From Flavobacteriaceae bacterium NBU2977 (GTDB lineage: Bacteria > Bacteroidota > Bacteroidia > Flavobacteriales > Flavobacteriaceae): a DNA stretch of 64,000 nucleotides. Of the stretch, positions 9,173 through 17,856 are shown piece after piece. Each line of letters starts with the position of its first letter. The first letter of the stretch is position 1. A model generated the notes under the pieces. The model worked only from the letters and a program-made list of their open reading frames with translations. It ran no database searches and was not told the origin of the DNA. The stretch covers positions 186,001 to 250,000 of the forward strand of contig JAIOUW010000004.1 of assembly GCA_019931105.1 (NCBI GenBank), given 5' to 3'. Made by a program: the position numbers and the translations under genes.

Positions 9173-9691
9173 TTATTGAAGACTCCAAGGCGGAGTGACA
9201 CCATTGGATCTGGCATAGGCGATGAGTTGGCCCTTATGTTCGCCGTTATGTTCCATAATGGCCAAAAGACCACCAAGCTTGTTCATTCTGGCAAAGCCGA
9301 AATCGACCTCTTCGCCAAATTGGTCACTTTCAACCATCGGGATATTTTTCAACACAAATTCGTTCGATTTTCTCAGTGCTGCGATGACATTTTCCTTTCC
9401 CGTAATCTCGCCCAATTTCATCACATCAACATCTGCGGGTGGGGCGAACCCCAATTTTGATGCAAGAAAGTAATTGCCGCCCGCAATGTGCAGGAGAGCT
9501 TCACGAACTGAATTTACTCCCTCCATTGGTCGCCAGTCATACTGATCTTCTGAAAAGGCTTGGGCAAGTTGTATCACCTGTTCTTGATTACTTGCCAATA
9601 GACCTTGAATTGTGTTTTGGGCCAAATTATCTTGTGCATAGCAGCCGAACGCTACGATGAGCATCGCTGCCATTAATACTAATTTTCTCAT
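9173..9691 (-). CDS. Exported DinB-family protein
   Basis: The 172-residue protein carries a clear signal peptide (MRKLVLMAAMLIVAFGCYAQ). The mature part is a DinB-like four-helix bundle: QVIQLAQAFSEDQYDWRP, the helix VREALLHIAGGNY, and the C-terminal helix ending LLAIMEHNGEHKGQLIAYAR. The histidines in LLHIAGG and EHNGEHKGQ are at the positions used as metal ligands in this family. DinB/YfiT proteins are metal-dependent, often thiol-linked transferases, but the substrate here is unknown. The signal peptide places it in the periplasm or beyond, which is less usual than the cytosolic form. It has its own terminator. Confidence 0.82.
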   Translation of the reverse strand: MRKLVLMAAMLIVAFGCYAQDNLAQNTIQGLLASNQEQVIQLAQAFSEDQYDWRPMEGVNSVREALLHIAGGNYFLASKLGFAPPADVDVMKLGEITGKENVIAALRKSNEFVLKNIPMVESDQFGEEVDFGFARMNKLGGLLAIMEHNGEHKGQLIAYARSNGVTPPWSLQ

Positions 9692-9794
9692 TTTTTTTGT
9701 TTTTTAATAATGTCCTGTGTTTGTATGTATTATTTATGAAAAGTAATAAAAATCTAACTAATCATTACTAAAACCTAATTCTTTAACTTCTTAA

Positions 9795-11423
9795 TTAGCC
9801 CAGAAAAGGGTATCGATAATCTTCAGGCGACACAAATGTTTCCTTGATCAATCTGGGCGAGACCCATCGCAAAAGGTTCTGGGCCGAACCTGCTTTGTCG
9901 TTCGTGCCCGAAGCCCTAGCGCCGCCAAAAGGTTGTTGGCCTACGACCGCACCTGTCGGCTTATCGTTTATATAAAAGTTTCCGGCACAATTTTGAAGTA
10001 CTTGGGTGGCCTCTTCGATTGCGTAACGGTCTTTTGACAGTACCGCACCGGTCAAGGCGTATTCAGATGTTGCGTCAACGAGTTTTAGGGTCTTGGACCA
10101 ATCGGCGTCCTCATAAACGTAAATGGTCACCACTGGACCGAACAATTCGGTTTCCATTGTTGTGTAATGGGGGTCTGTGGTCAATATGACCGTCGGCTCA
10201 ATGAAATACCCTTTACTTTTATCACAGTTGCCACCGGCAATAACTTCGGCGTTTTTGTCCTGCTTGGCCTGATCGATATATTTCGCCAATTTATCAAAAG
10301 AATTTTCATGGATCACCGCCGTAATAAAATTGGACATGTCTTCCGGAGAGCCTGGTTTATTAAAGGATTCAATATCCTTTTTTACCAGACCTAGAATTTC
10401 TTTTGATGTTGATTTTGGAAGATATACCCTTGAAGCGGCGCTGCACTTCTGGCCTTGAAATTCAAAAGCTCCTCGCGTAATGGCAGTGGCAACTTGTTGC
10501 GTATTCGCGGTCGGGTGGGCAATAATGAAGTCTTTTCCGCCGGTTTCACCAACAATTCTTGGGTATGTTTTGTAAATGTCAATGTTGTTTCCGATTTGTT
10601 TCCAAAGACTCTTGAATACATGGGTAGACCCCGTAAAATGTATCCCGGCGAAATCAGGACTGCCCAAAATCGTTTCCGTAATCATTACGGGGTCGCCATA
10701 AACGACATTGATGACACCATCAGGTAAACCGGCCTCTTTAAAGACATCTACAATGACCTTGGCGGAAAAAATTTGACTGTCACTGGGTTTCCAAACTACT
10801 ACGTTGCCCATCATCGCCGCACTGGCAGGTAGGTTTCCGGCAATTGCCGTAAAGTTGAACGGGGTGATCGCATATATGAATCCCTCTAACGGACGGTATT
10901 CGACCCTGTTCCAAATACCCGCGGCAGAATCGGGTTGTTCTTCATAGATCTGAGACATGTACTGCACATTGAACCGAAGAAAATCGATTAGCTCACAGGC
11001 CGAATCGATTTCTGCCTGATGAATCGTCTTTGACTGTGCGATCATGGTCGCAGCATTGATTTTCGCACGATACGGCCCGGCAATCAACTCGGCAGCTTTT
11101 AGAAAAATAGCGGCGCGCTGCTCCCATTTCAAATTTGCCCATTCATTGCGGGCATGCAGACAATTATCTATAGCTTGGGCGACATGTTTTTTTTCGGCCA
11201 AATGGTATTTGCCCACGATATGTTTGTGGTCATGCGGTGGCGACATCGGTTTGGTGTTTCCTGTCACGATCTCTTCACTGCCAATATAGAGCGGTACTTC
11301 TACTTTGCCGTTATAATATTCTTTGTATTGTTTAAGTACTTCTTCCCTTTCAGGTGAGCCGGGAGCGTAACTTTTTATCGGTTCGTTGAACGCTGTCGGC
11401 ACTTGGAAAAAACCTTTACCCAT
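9795..11423 (-). CDS. pruA: L-glutamate gamma-semialdehyde dehydrogenase (P5C dehydrogenase)
   Basis: The 542-residue NAD+-dependent aldehyde dehydrogenase of proline catabolism, converting glutamate-gamma-semialdehyde (from 1-pyrroline-5-carboxylate) to glutamate. The catalytic cysteine C327 lies in FEFQGQKCSAASRVYLP and the general-base glutamate E293 in VGETGGKDFI; the cofactor segment ITPFNFTAIAGNLP is at 186-199. The length and motif spacing match the single-domain PruA form rather than the bifunctional PutA, so a separate proline dehydrogenase should exist elsewhere. A -7-like element lies 30 bases upstream, so it may be transcribed independently of the apaG operon. Confidence 0.96.
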   Translation of the reverse strand: MGKGFFQVPTAFNEPIKSYAPGSPEREEVLKQYKEYYNGKVEVPLYIGSEEIVTGNTKPMSPPHDHKHIVGKYHLAEKKHVAQAIDNCLHARNEWANLKWEQRAAIFLKAAELIAGPYRAKINAATMIAQSKTIHQAEIDSACELIDFLRFNVQYMSQIYEEQPDSAAGIWNRVEYRPLEGFIYAITPFNFTAIAGNLPASAAMMGNVVVWKPSDSQIFSAKVIVDVFKEAGLPDGVINVVYGDPVMITETILGSPDFAGIHFTGSTHVFKSLWKQIGNNIDIYKTYPRIVGETGGKDFIIAHPTANTQQVATAITRGAFEFQGQKCSAASRVYLPKSTSKEILGLVKKDIESFNKPGSPEDMSNFITAVIHENSFDKLAKYIDQAKQDKNAEVIAGGNCDKSKGYFIEPTVILTTDPHYTTMETELFGPVVTIYVYEDADWSKTLKLVDATSEYALTGAVLSKDRYAIEEATQVLQNCAGNFYINDKPTGAVVGQQPFGGARASGTNDKAGSAQNLLRWVSPRLIKETFVSPEDYRYPFLG

Positions 11424-11452
11424 TATGCAGTTTTTTAAGTTAAAAATCGCTG

Positions 11453-11460
11453 CAAAGGTA
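11453..11460 (-). promoter_or_regulatory. Candidate -7 element for pruA
   Basis: On the minus strand this reads TACCTTTG, an exact TAnnTTTG match, 30 bases before the pruA ATG. A TTG on the minus strand at 11483-11485, 22 bases further upstream, could be a loosely spaced -33 element. Confidence 0.42.
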
Positions 11461-11506
11461 CTAAATGCAATTCGTTTAAAACCAATTTAAGGCCAAAAGA
11501 GGGTCG

Positions 11507-11893
11507 TTAGTTCAATGCAAAGGGCGCACTGAACTTGAAGGTAGGAATGTAAACCCTGAACTTTTCAGTAGAGCTGAAATTAACCATGTTGTAATAACCT
11601 TTCATGGCACCGATAGGAGAGGCCAAAAGACAACCTGAACTATAAGTATGTGACTCTCCGGGTTTGATTACCGGCTTTTTCCCTATCACCCCTTCGCCAT
11701 CCAAAGCCTCCATTTCATTCAATGCATCATAGATATCCCAATGGCGTGAGGTCAATTGCACCGAATCCTTACTTTGATTCTCGATGGTAATGTTATAGCC
11801 AAACGCAAAATGCATCTTATAGTTCTTGAAGAAAGTGCCTTCAAAACTGGTCTGTACCGAAATCTTTATGCCTTTGGTTACCTGTGTGATCAT
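11507..11893 (-). CDS. apaG: ApaG-domain protein
   Basis: The 128-residue protein is a single ApaG domain (immunoglobulin-like fold). Signatures are YNITIENQSKDSVQLTSRHW, the glycine-rich loop GEGVIGKKPVIKPGESHTYSSG and the C-terminal AMKGYYNMV. ApaG is often annotated as a Co2+/Mg2+ efflux-associated protein from genetic work in enterobacteria, but its biochemical role is unsettled. It follows the DUF3667 gene after 9 bases and is the last gene of the Plug-DUF3667-apaG operon. Confidence 0.93.
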   Translation of the reverse strand: MITQVTKGIKISVQTSFEGTFFKNYKMHFAFGYNITIENQSKDSVQLTSRHWDIYDALNEMEALDGEGVIGKKPVIKPGESHTYSSGCLLASPIGAMKGYYNMVNFSSTEKFRVYIPTFKFSAPFALN

Positions 11894-11902
11894 AGTTTAT
11901 CT

Positions 11903-13030
11903 CTAAAATGTAAAAATATTTCCAATGAAAAATAGGAGCGTTGAAAACGTTGCCAATATAAAAAAAACCGTATTCAAATACATGTACTTGACACCTGTTT
12001 TAAAAATGCCTTGGCGATAGAATCTTTTCATGGCCAAAAACAGGTAAATCAAAAATAGCAATAAGAAAATACCGTTACTGGAAAGACCAAAAACAGAATC
12101 GATCAAATAGCTAATAATGAGCAAGATAATCAACGCCGAGGTATTGTGAAAGCTAAAGATGAGATGATCGGTATAATTATATTTTTTTCTGATGTACGCC
12201 AGTTGAATGAACAGTGCGAAGAGTGGTAAAAAGAAAAATATGGCGAAGGGAACTTTTGAGATCAGTGAGCTGAAGAATTCACTTGGCCGCTTTTTTGCCT
12301 TTGAAATACTTTTGGCCGCATTAAAGACTGTCTTGTTTTCAGTAGTTGTGGGAATATCGTATTTGGTCGTTATTTCCGATAGGTCGCGAACCCCTTTTTT
12401 GTCTATCAACGTGCCGAAAAGTTCCCTTTTGTCAAAAAATCGTTCTATAAGTCCCTTTTGTGCAAGGGTATCGTAATGTGCCTTTGGATCTGCAATCATC
12501 AAAGAATCCTTCTTTTTGATCTGTTCGTTGATCTTTTCCAATTCGGGGATGGAATCCAAAGAAGTTACAATGTCTTGGCCAACATCATTTTTTTTCAACT
12601 TTAGGTTCATTATGCCCTCTTCCATATTAAAGTCTCCAGTCTCATTGTCAGCCGCAAAACGATCCAATGTGCTAAAATCGCCACCGATATTGAGCATTAA
12701 AAAATATACTATGGAAAGGCTCAATAGAAACCGAAACGGATTTGTATATCGTACCCTTTTTCCATTGATGTAATCGCTCGTAATCTTGCCCGGTTTTAAA
12801 AGCATCGCCGAAAGTGTGTTCAAAAGTTTCGAGTCGTAGGAGATAAGGGAAGAAAAGAACTCATCGAAAAAGTCCTTAAGCGTCAATTTTTTGGTGCTAT
12901 TGGCCTGTGAGCAATTGGGGCAATATTTGTCGCTCATATCGAGGGGGTGGGCACAATTTGTACATTCCGTTCCCCGATATTGAAGTTTGTACCTTCCGGT
13001 AGTCTTTATGGTTGGTTTATTCTCGTCCAT
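11903..13030 (-). CDS. DUF3667 membrane protein with N-terminal zinc ribbon
   Basis: The 375-residue protein starts with a rubredoxin-like C4 zinc ribbon (CTNCAHPLDMSDKYCPNCSQ at 23-42) followed by the DUF3667 signature KLTLKDFFDEFF and LLKPGKITSDYINGKRVRY. A first transmembrane helix follows (FLLSLSIVYFLMLNIG), then a long hydrophilic charged insert of about 120 residues, then three or more C-terminal transmembrane helices. The function of this Bacteroidota family is unknown. It is sandwiched between the T9SS Plug gene and apaG with short gaps, which suggests co-transcription but not necessarily shared function. Confidence 0.85.
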   Translation of the reverse strand: MDENKPTIKTTGRYKLQYRGTECTNCAHPLDMSDKYCPNCSQANSTKKLTLKDFFDEFFSSLISYDSKLLNTLSAMLLKPGKITSDYINGKRVRYTNPFRFLLSLSIVYFLMLNIGGDFSTLDRFAADNETGDFNMEEGIMNLKLKKNDVGQDIVTSLDSIPELEKINEQIKKKDSLMIADPKAHYDTLAQKGLIERFFDKRELFGTLIDKKGVRDLSEITTKYDIPTTTENKTVFNAAKSISKAKKRPSEFFSSLISKVPFAIFFFLPLFALFIQLAYIRKKYNYTDHLIFSFHNTSALIILLIISYLIDSVFGLSSNGIFLLLFLIYLFLAMKRFYRQGIFKTGVKYMYLNTVFFILATFSTLLFFIGNIFTF

Positions 13031-13057
13031 CTATCCGTGAATGGGGATAAATATACG

Positions 13058-14302
13058 TCAATTGCTAATACTTCTTGAGTTGGTAGAGCCGACCCCGATA
13101 ATACTATCGTATAGGTCTCCGAAATTGCGGTAATACACTAAAATAAGATAGTTGTTCTCGGTAAAGTGAAAGTTGCCACAGATAGTATTTAAATCGATAA
13201 TGCCATCATCGCGTTTTATCACATATTTATAGTTGTAGAAGCCTTGTTTCATTTTTAAGCTGACTTCCATCATACCATTATCTTCATTGTAGGTCATTTT
13301 GTTTTCATCGTTAAGCCCATAATTATTGAACTTTCCAAAAATGTACACGTCGTCAAGGCCCAATTGCTCTTCATAGGGAAGACTAAAATGCACATTGGTG
13401 TACTCGGCTTCGCGTGAAATATCATCACCTTGCAACGTGCGGACGACAAAATCGCCATTGATGTCAGGATAGTAGGTATAAGGCCTGTCAAAGCGAAAAC
13501 GATCTGAAAAAAGATAGTGGTTATAAATGTCGGTCAATTCAATGTGCGAAATCGCCGAAGTCGGGGCGCGAAGGTCTTTGGTGTCGAAGTTATAGAACTC
13601 GTTGCCACCAAAAAAGCTGGTCTCCTGGTCGTATTTATAGACCAATTCAGAGCCAAGGGTATACTGGGGTTGAATATTGTAAAGGGCTGTAGGCCAGTAA
13701 TGATTTTGTATGATAGCGACCTTAACCTCCTTTTTAGGGTTCACCAAGCGAAAATTGCCAGCATTGATGCTGAACTGTACCACTTGCTTTTCGTTCAAAA
13801 AGTCGAAATCACGTGAGCGCTTGACCGTTGCGGCCACTTTCACGGCATCAGAGTAAACAACGAACCTTCGGCTGAATTGTAGGTCATAACTGTCGTTATA
13901 GACTTCTAATAGATAGTTGCCGGTAACCTTTAGACCTACATTATTATTGGGTAGGGTCAATCTATAGTTCGAATAAGGTTGTAGCGTATTGTAACTGTTG
14001 CCGTAATCGATTATGCGCTGGTTGTCCACGCCATTCAGATATTGCGATTTCAGTAGGTTTGAGGGTTTCCAGTCGTAATTGCAATGAACGATTTTATAAT
14101 AATAATCGCTTTCCTTGGCCGTGATATCGTCAAATTCAAGGTAAATCGGGTCGCCGAGCTTTACTACCGGAAATTGGTCATCCGTAGGTCCTTTGAAGAT
14201 AATCGATTTGATGTTCTCTGGCGGATCGACTTCTTCTTGAACTTGCGCAAAAAACACCTGAACGAACAAAAGAAACAAAACCTTGCTAAGAATTAGGCGC
14301 AT
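13058..14302 (-). CDS. T9SS Plug-type protein (DUF5103 family)
   Basis: The 414-residue protein has a signal peptide (MRLILSKVLFLLFVQVFFAQ) and the N-terminal family pattern PPENIKSIIFKG...FPVVKLGDPIYLEFDD...YYYKIVHCNYDWKPS. The segment PYSNYRLTLPNNNVGLKVTGNY is also typical. In Flavobacterium johnsoniae a protein of this family plugs the periplasmic side of the SprA translocon of the type IX secretion system. The C-terminal half (from about 300) resembles a carbohydrate-binding, CBM48/Ig-like fold with the pattern YNYKYVIKRDDG. It begins an operon with the DUF3667 gene and apaG and has the best-formed promoter in the window. The assignment rests on family recognition only. Confidence 0.82.
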   Translation of the reverse strand: MRLILSKVLFLLFVQVFFAQVQEEVDPPENIKSIIFKGPTDDQFPVVKLGDPIYLEFDDITAKESDYYYKIVHCNYDWKPSNLLKSQYLNGVDNQRIIDYGNSYNTLQPYSNYRLTLPNNNVGLKVTGNYLLEVYNDSYDLQFSRRFVVYSDAVKVAATVKRSRDFDFLNEKQVVQFSINAGNFRLVNPKKEVKVAIIQNHYWPTALYNIQPQYTLGSELVYKYDQETSFFGGNEFYNFDTKDLRAPTSAISHIELTDIYNHYLFSDRFRFDRPYTYYPDINGDFVVRTLQGDDISREAEYTNVHFSLPYEEQLGLDDVYIFGKFNNYGLNDENKMTYNEDNGMMEVSLKMKQGFYNYKYVIKRDDGIIDLNTICGNFHFTENNYLILVYYRNFGDLYDSIIGVGSTNSRSISN

Positions 14303-14320
14303 TTAAAAGCTAATTTGGGG

Positions 14321-14350
14321 CAAAGGTAAACAAAAAGCATACCGAACAAA
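14321..14350 (-). promoter_or_regulatory. Bacteroidota sigma-A promoter of the Plug operon
   Basis: On the minus strand a -33 TTTG (14347-14350) is followed after 18 bases by TACCTTTG (14321-14328), matching the -33/-7 consensus TTTG...TAnnTTTG with normal spacing. The Plug ATG follows 18 bases downstream of the -7 element. Confidence 0.6.
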
Positions 14351-14411
14351 TTATCATCGTTGTACTGCCCAAATTTATGGGCAATAATTATGAAAACTTT
14401 CTTTTATATGC

Positions 14412-14419
14412 TATTTTTG
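14412..14419 (+). promoter_or_regulatory. Candidate -7 element for the nqr operon
   Basis: TATTTTTG matches TAnnTTTG exactly, 34 bases upstream of the nqrA ATG. No clear -33 element was seen. It is the only good match in the 151-base divergent region on this strand. Confidence 0.42.
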
Positions 14420-14453
14420 CCCCAAATTTTGATAACCTAAGGTCTACTAGAAT

Positions 14454-15806
14454 ATGTCCAAAGACATCCGGATCAAAAAAGGCTTGAACATCAACCTTGT
14501 CGGTGCTGCAGAGCAAACTACTTCAAAAGCCGTTTTAAGTAATGTTTACGCCCTAAATCTTGAAGATTTTCACGGAATTACCCCAAAAATGATGGTCAAG
14601 GAAGGTGCCGAAGTCAAAGCGGGAGAAGCACTTTTTTACAATAAGAACCGCGAGGGTATGTTGTTCGTCTCCCCGGTCAGTGGTGAACTGGTGGAAATAG
14701 AAAGAGGTGCAAGAAGACGTATTCTTACGCTGAAAATATTAGCTGATAAAGATCAGGAGACCTTGGAACATGCCGTACCGGATCTAGAAAAAGCTTCGAT
14801 ACCCGCTATAAAGCAATTTTTGCTTAAGGGAGGGTGCTGGCCCTTCATCAAGCAAAGACCTTACGATATCATTGCAGATCCCGATAGTACTCCCAAAGCA
14901 ATCTTCATTTCCGGAACCAATACGGCCCCATTGTCGGCTGATCTTGATTATGTCTTGAAAGGAAAAGAAAAAGAATTGCAGGCGGCGATCAACGCACTAT
15001 CAAAAATGACACCTGGCAAGGTACATATATCGATTGGAAGGTCATCATCTTCGCCTTTTGCCGAATTGAAAGGTGTTGAGCTGCACAAAGTTTCAGGACC
15101 GCACCCTTCGGGGTTGGTCGGTACACAGATCAACAAAATCGATCCGATAAACAAAGGTGAGATTGTGTGGACGGTCAGCGCCCAAGATTTGGTCATAATC
15201 GGCGAGCTATTGTTGACCGGAAAGTTCAACGGCGAGCGAATAGTGGCGCTTGTGGGGTCTTCGGTAAAACAACCAAGATATTACACCACCAAAATCGGGA
15301 CAGAGATTTCTACGTTTCTTTATGCAAGTGGAGTGAACAATGAAAATTTTAGGGTCATAAACGGCGATGTGCTCACAGGTAAAAAATCAAGTCAAGATGG
15401 GCACCTTGGCTATTATAACAATACGGTAAGCTGCATACCCGAAGGTGACGACTATGAACTTTTCGGATGGAACAAACCGGTTTTCAATAAAATTTCCGCA
15501 ACTAGGGCCATGACCTTTTCGTGGTTGCAACCGAACAAGAAGTACGACCTTAATACCAATACAAACGGTGAACATAGGGCATTCGTGGTTACCGGAATGT
15601 ATGAAAAGGTCTTTCCTTTGGATATTTACCCGATGCAATTGTTGAAAGCATGTATGGTCAAAGATTTGGACGAAATGGAACAATTGGGTCTTTACGAAGT
15701 GGCTCCAGAGGATTTTTCGCTAACCGAGTTCATATGTGTATCGAAACAACCGCATCAAAAGATTATTCGCGAGGGACTAGATCTATTGCATAAAGAAATA
15801 GGATAA
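14454..15806 (+). CDS. nqrA: Na+-translocating NADH:quinone reductase subunit A
   Basis: The 450-residue peripheral cytoplasmic subunit of Na+-NQR, the respiratory pump that couples NADH oxidation and quinone reduction to Na+ export. The family start IRIKKGLNINLVGAAEQ, the barrel-sandwich part FHGITPKMMVKEGAEVKAGEALF and the RnfC-like region FISGTNTAPLSADLDYVLKGKE are visible; length is normal. It is the first gene of nqrABCDEF, with one-base spacing to nqrB, so the subunits are probably translationally coupled. The complex fits a saline habitat. Confidence 0.96.
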   Translation: MSKDIRIKKGLNINLVGAAEQTTSKAVLSNVYALNLEDFHGITPKMMVKEGAEVKAGEALFYNKNREGMLFVSPVSGELVEIERGARRRILTLKILADKDQETLEHAVPDLEKASIPAIKQFLLKGGCWPFIKQRPYDIIADPDSTPKAIFISGTNTAPLSADLDYVLKGKEKELQAAINALSKMTPGKVHISIGRSSSSPFAELKGVELHKVSGPHPSGLVGTQINKIDPINKGEIVWTVSAQDLVIIGELLLTGKFNGERIVALVGSSVKQPRYYTTKIGTEISTFLYASGVNNENFRVINGDVLTGKKSSQDGHLGYYNNTVSCIPEGDDYELFGWNKPVFNKISATRAMTFSWLQPNKKYDLNTNTNGEHRAFVVTGMYEKVFPLDIYPMQLLKACMVKDLDEMEQLGLYEVAPEDFSLTEFICVSKQPHQKIIREGLDLLHKEIG

Positions 15807-15807
15807 T

Positions 15808-17103
15808 ATGAGTGACAAAAGACTGACATTCAAAAAAAGACTGCACATACTTAAACATCGGTACCGTGACAAAAAAATGGCTCCCGCTTTCAATGCGTTC
15901 CATACCTTTTTGTTCTCTCCCGATGAGACTACGCACAACGGCTCACATGTGCGGGCGGTCGATGACTTGAAACGAACGATGAATACGGTCATAATGGCAC
16001 TTGTGCCCGTATTGATTTTCTCCATGTTCAATGCAGGGTATCAGCATTATTCGGCAATTAATGGCTTTCCTCAAGAGTTTTCGGTGACCGAACATTTCTT
16101 GACGTGGGATAATTTTTGGATAGGGGTTGTTAAAGTACTTCCCCTCTTGGTCATTTCGTATGGTGTCGGACTTTTGGTGGAATTTATCTTTGCGGTAATC
16201 AAGGGGCATGAAGTTGAAGAGGGTTATTTGGTTACTGGTATGCTCGTTCCGCTTATAGTTCCTATTGACACACCACTATGGATGTTGGCCGTTGCCGTCG
16301 TATTCGGTGTGGTCATTGGCAAAGAGGTTTTCGGGGGTACGGGAATGAATATTTTGAATCCCGCTTTGACCATTCGTGCATTTCTATTCTTTGCTTATCC
16401 GACCTGGATGAGTGGCGACAAGGTCTGGGTGCACGGGGCACGCGAAAGGGCAGATCAGATTGCCGAGGGTGCCACGAATGTCGATGCCATTTCTGGTGAG
16501 ACCGTTCTTGGGTTTTTGGCACAGAACAAGGGCGCTGAAATGTCTTATTCCACCTGGGATGCCTTTTGGGGCTTTATTCCGGGTTCCGTTGGTGAGACCC
16601 CGACATTCTTGATTCTGCTGGGGGGCTTGTTCTTGATATTTTCGAAAATAGCGAGCTGGCGCATAATGCTCAGCGCAGTTTTGGGTTCGCTGTTCATGGG
16701 ACTCATTTTCAACCAGGTGGTAGAAATGGGTTGGATAACCGAAACAAGCAAGTTTTACGGCTTGATGAGCTACGAATTTTGGAAACATTTATTGGTTGGT
16801 GGCCTAGCCTTCGGTATCGTATACATGGCGACCGATCCAGTAACCGGGGCACAGACCAATCGCGGAAAATGGATCTATGGTTTTCTAATCGGATTTATGT
16901 CGGTAATGATCCGAGTGTTCAACCCCGCTTACCCCGAAGGTGTTTTCTTGGCAATTCTTCTAATGAACGTGTTTGCACCTACCATCGATCATTACGTGGT
17001 GAGGGGCAATATCAAAAGAAGGATGAAGCGCTTGAAAAATGCAGTTGTCTTACCCAAGGATTCCGATCAAGAGGCGAAAGAACTTAAAGCAGAAACGGTT
17101 TAA
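15808..17103 (+). CDS. nqrB: Na+-NQR subunit B, covalent FMN carrier
   Basis: The 431-residue integral membrane subunit forms the Na+ path and normally carries an FMN phosphoester-linked to a threonine. Membrane helices alternate with the conserved loops GTGMNILNPALTIRAFLFF at 177-195 and ATDPVTGAQTNRGKWIYGF. The flavinylation site by position is VDAISGETVLG, with threonine T232. The usual motif is SGAT, but codon 231 here is GAG (Glu), so alanine is replaced; the threonine itself is kept. The gene lies in the middle of an intact operon and apbE is close by, so the subunit is presumably still flavinylated. Confidence 0.95.
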   Translation: MSDKRLTFKKRLHILKHRYRDKKMAPAFNAFHTFLFSPDETTHNGSHVRAVDDLKRTMNTVIMALVPVLIFSMFNAGYQHYSAINGFPQEFSVTEHFLTWDNFWIGVVKVLPLLVISYGVGLLVEFIFAVIKGHEVEEGYLVTGMLVPLIVPIDTPLWMLAVAVVFGVVIGKEVFGGTGMNILNPALTIRAFLFFAYPTWMSGDKVWVHGARERADQIAEGATNVDAISGETVLGFLAQNKGAEMSYSTWDAFWGFIPGSVGETPTFLILLGGLFLIFSKIASWRIMLSAVLGSLFMGLIFNQVVEMGWITETSKFYGLMSYEFWKHLLVGGLAFGIVYMATDPVTGAQTNRGKWIYGFLIGFMSVMIRVFNPAYPEGVFLAILLMNVFAPTIDHYVVRGNIKRRMKRLKNAVVLPKDSDQEAKELKAETV

Positions 17104-17105
17104 CT

Positions 17106-17855
17106 ATGGCGATCAATACTGAAAAAAATACGTACACCGTACTATTCGCGGCAATAATGGTTATCGTGGTGGGTACCATCTTGGCCTTTTTGGCATCGGC
17201 CCTGAAACCTGCGATAAAGGAAAACGAGCGTTTCGAAAAACAACAGAACATTCTTTACGCTATGGGCGTCAATGAAAATGAAGGGGAAGGAAGCGTGAAT
17301 TTTGTTCCCACCGATAGAGTAGAAGCAGAATTCCATAAGTATATCAAAGAGCAACTGGTTATTAAGGGAGATGAAATTCTTAATAATGACGAAGCCTATC
17401 TTATCGATATGAAAAAGCAATTGGCATTGGCCAAAAAAGGCGAGACTCCAGAATTGCCGCTTTTCATTGGTGAAAAAGACGGTAAGAAATTCTATATCAT
17501 CCCAATGTACGGCAAGGGTCTTTGGGATGCTATTTGGGGGTTCATTGCGCTAGACGACAAAATGACGGTACAGGGGGTTTATTTTGACCATAAAGGCGAA
17601 ACACCTGGTTTGGGAGCCAATATTAAGCAACGCTATTTCATGGATGATTTTTCGGGGGAGACCATTTTGAACGGTAACCGGTATTCAGGTATTTCCGTTG
17701 TCAAGGGTAACAACGACCCATTGAACAAGGTCAAGGATGATAATGAGATCGATGCATTGGCAGGGGCTACCATAACCGGCAATGGCGTATCTGCAATGAT
17801 CAAAGAAACGGTCACTTTATACAAAGATTATTTAGAAACCATAAGAACGAAGTAA
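17106..17855 (+). CDS. nqrC: Na+-NQR subunit C, covalent FMN carrier
   Basis: A 249-residue subunit with one N-terminal transmembrane helix (LFAAIMVIVVGTILAFLASAL) and a periplasmic FMN-binding domain. The flavinylation motif is DALAGATITGNGV at 216-228, with FMN expected on T222; the first motif residue is Ala rather than Ser, which the family tolerates. GLWDAIWGFIALD and the glycine-rich DHKGETPGLGANI are further hallmarks. The conserved DxxxGAT context is what the FMN transferase ApbE recognises; apbE is encoded about 3.2 kb downstream. It starts two bases after the nqrB stop. Confidence 0.96.
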   Translation: MAINTEKNTYTVLFAAIMVIVVGTILAFLASALKPAIKENERFEKQQNILYAMGVNENEGEGSVNFVPTDRVEAEFHKYIKEQLVIKGDEILNNDEAYLIDMKKQLALAKKGETPELPLFIGEKDGKKFYIIPMYGKGLWDAIWGFIALDDKMTVQGVYFDHKGETPGLGANIKQRYFMDDFSGETILNGNRYSGISVVKGNNDPLNKVKDDNEIDALAGATITGNGVSAMIKETVTLYKDYLETIRTK

Positions 17856-17856
17856 C

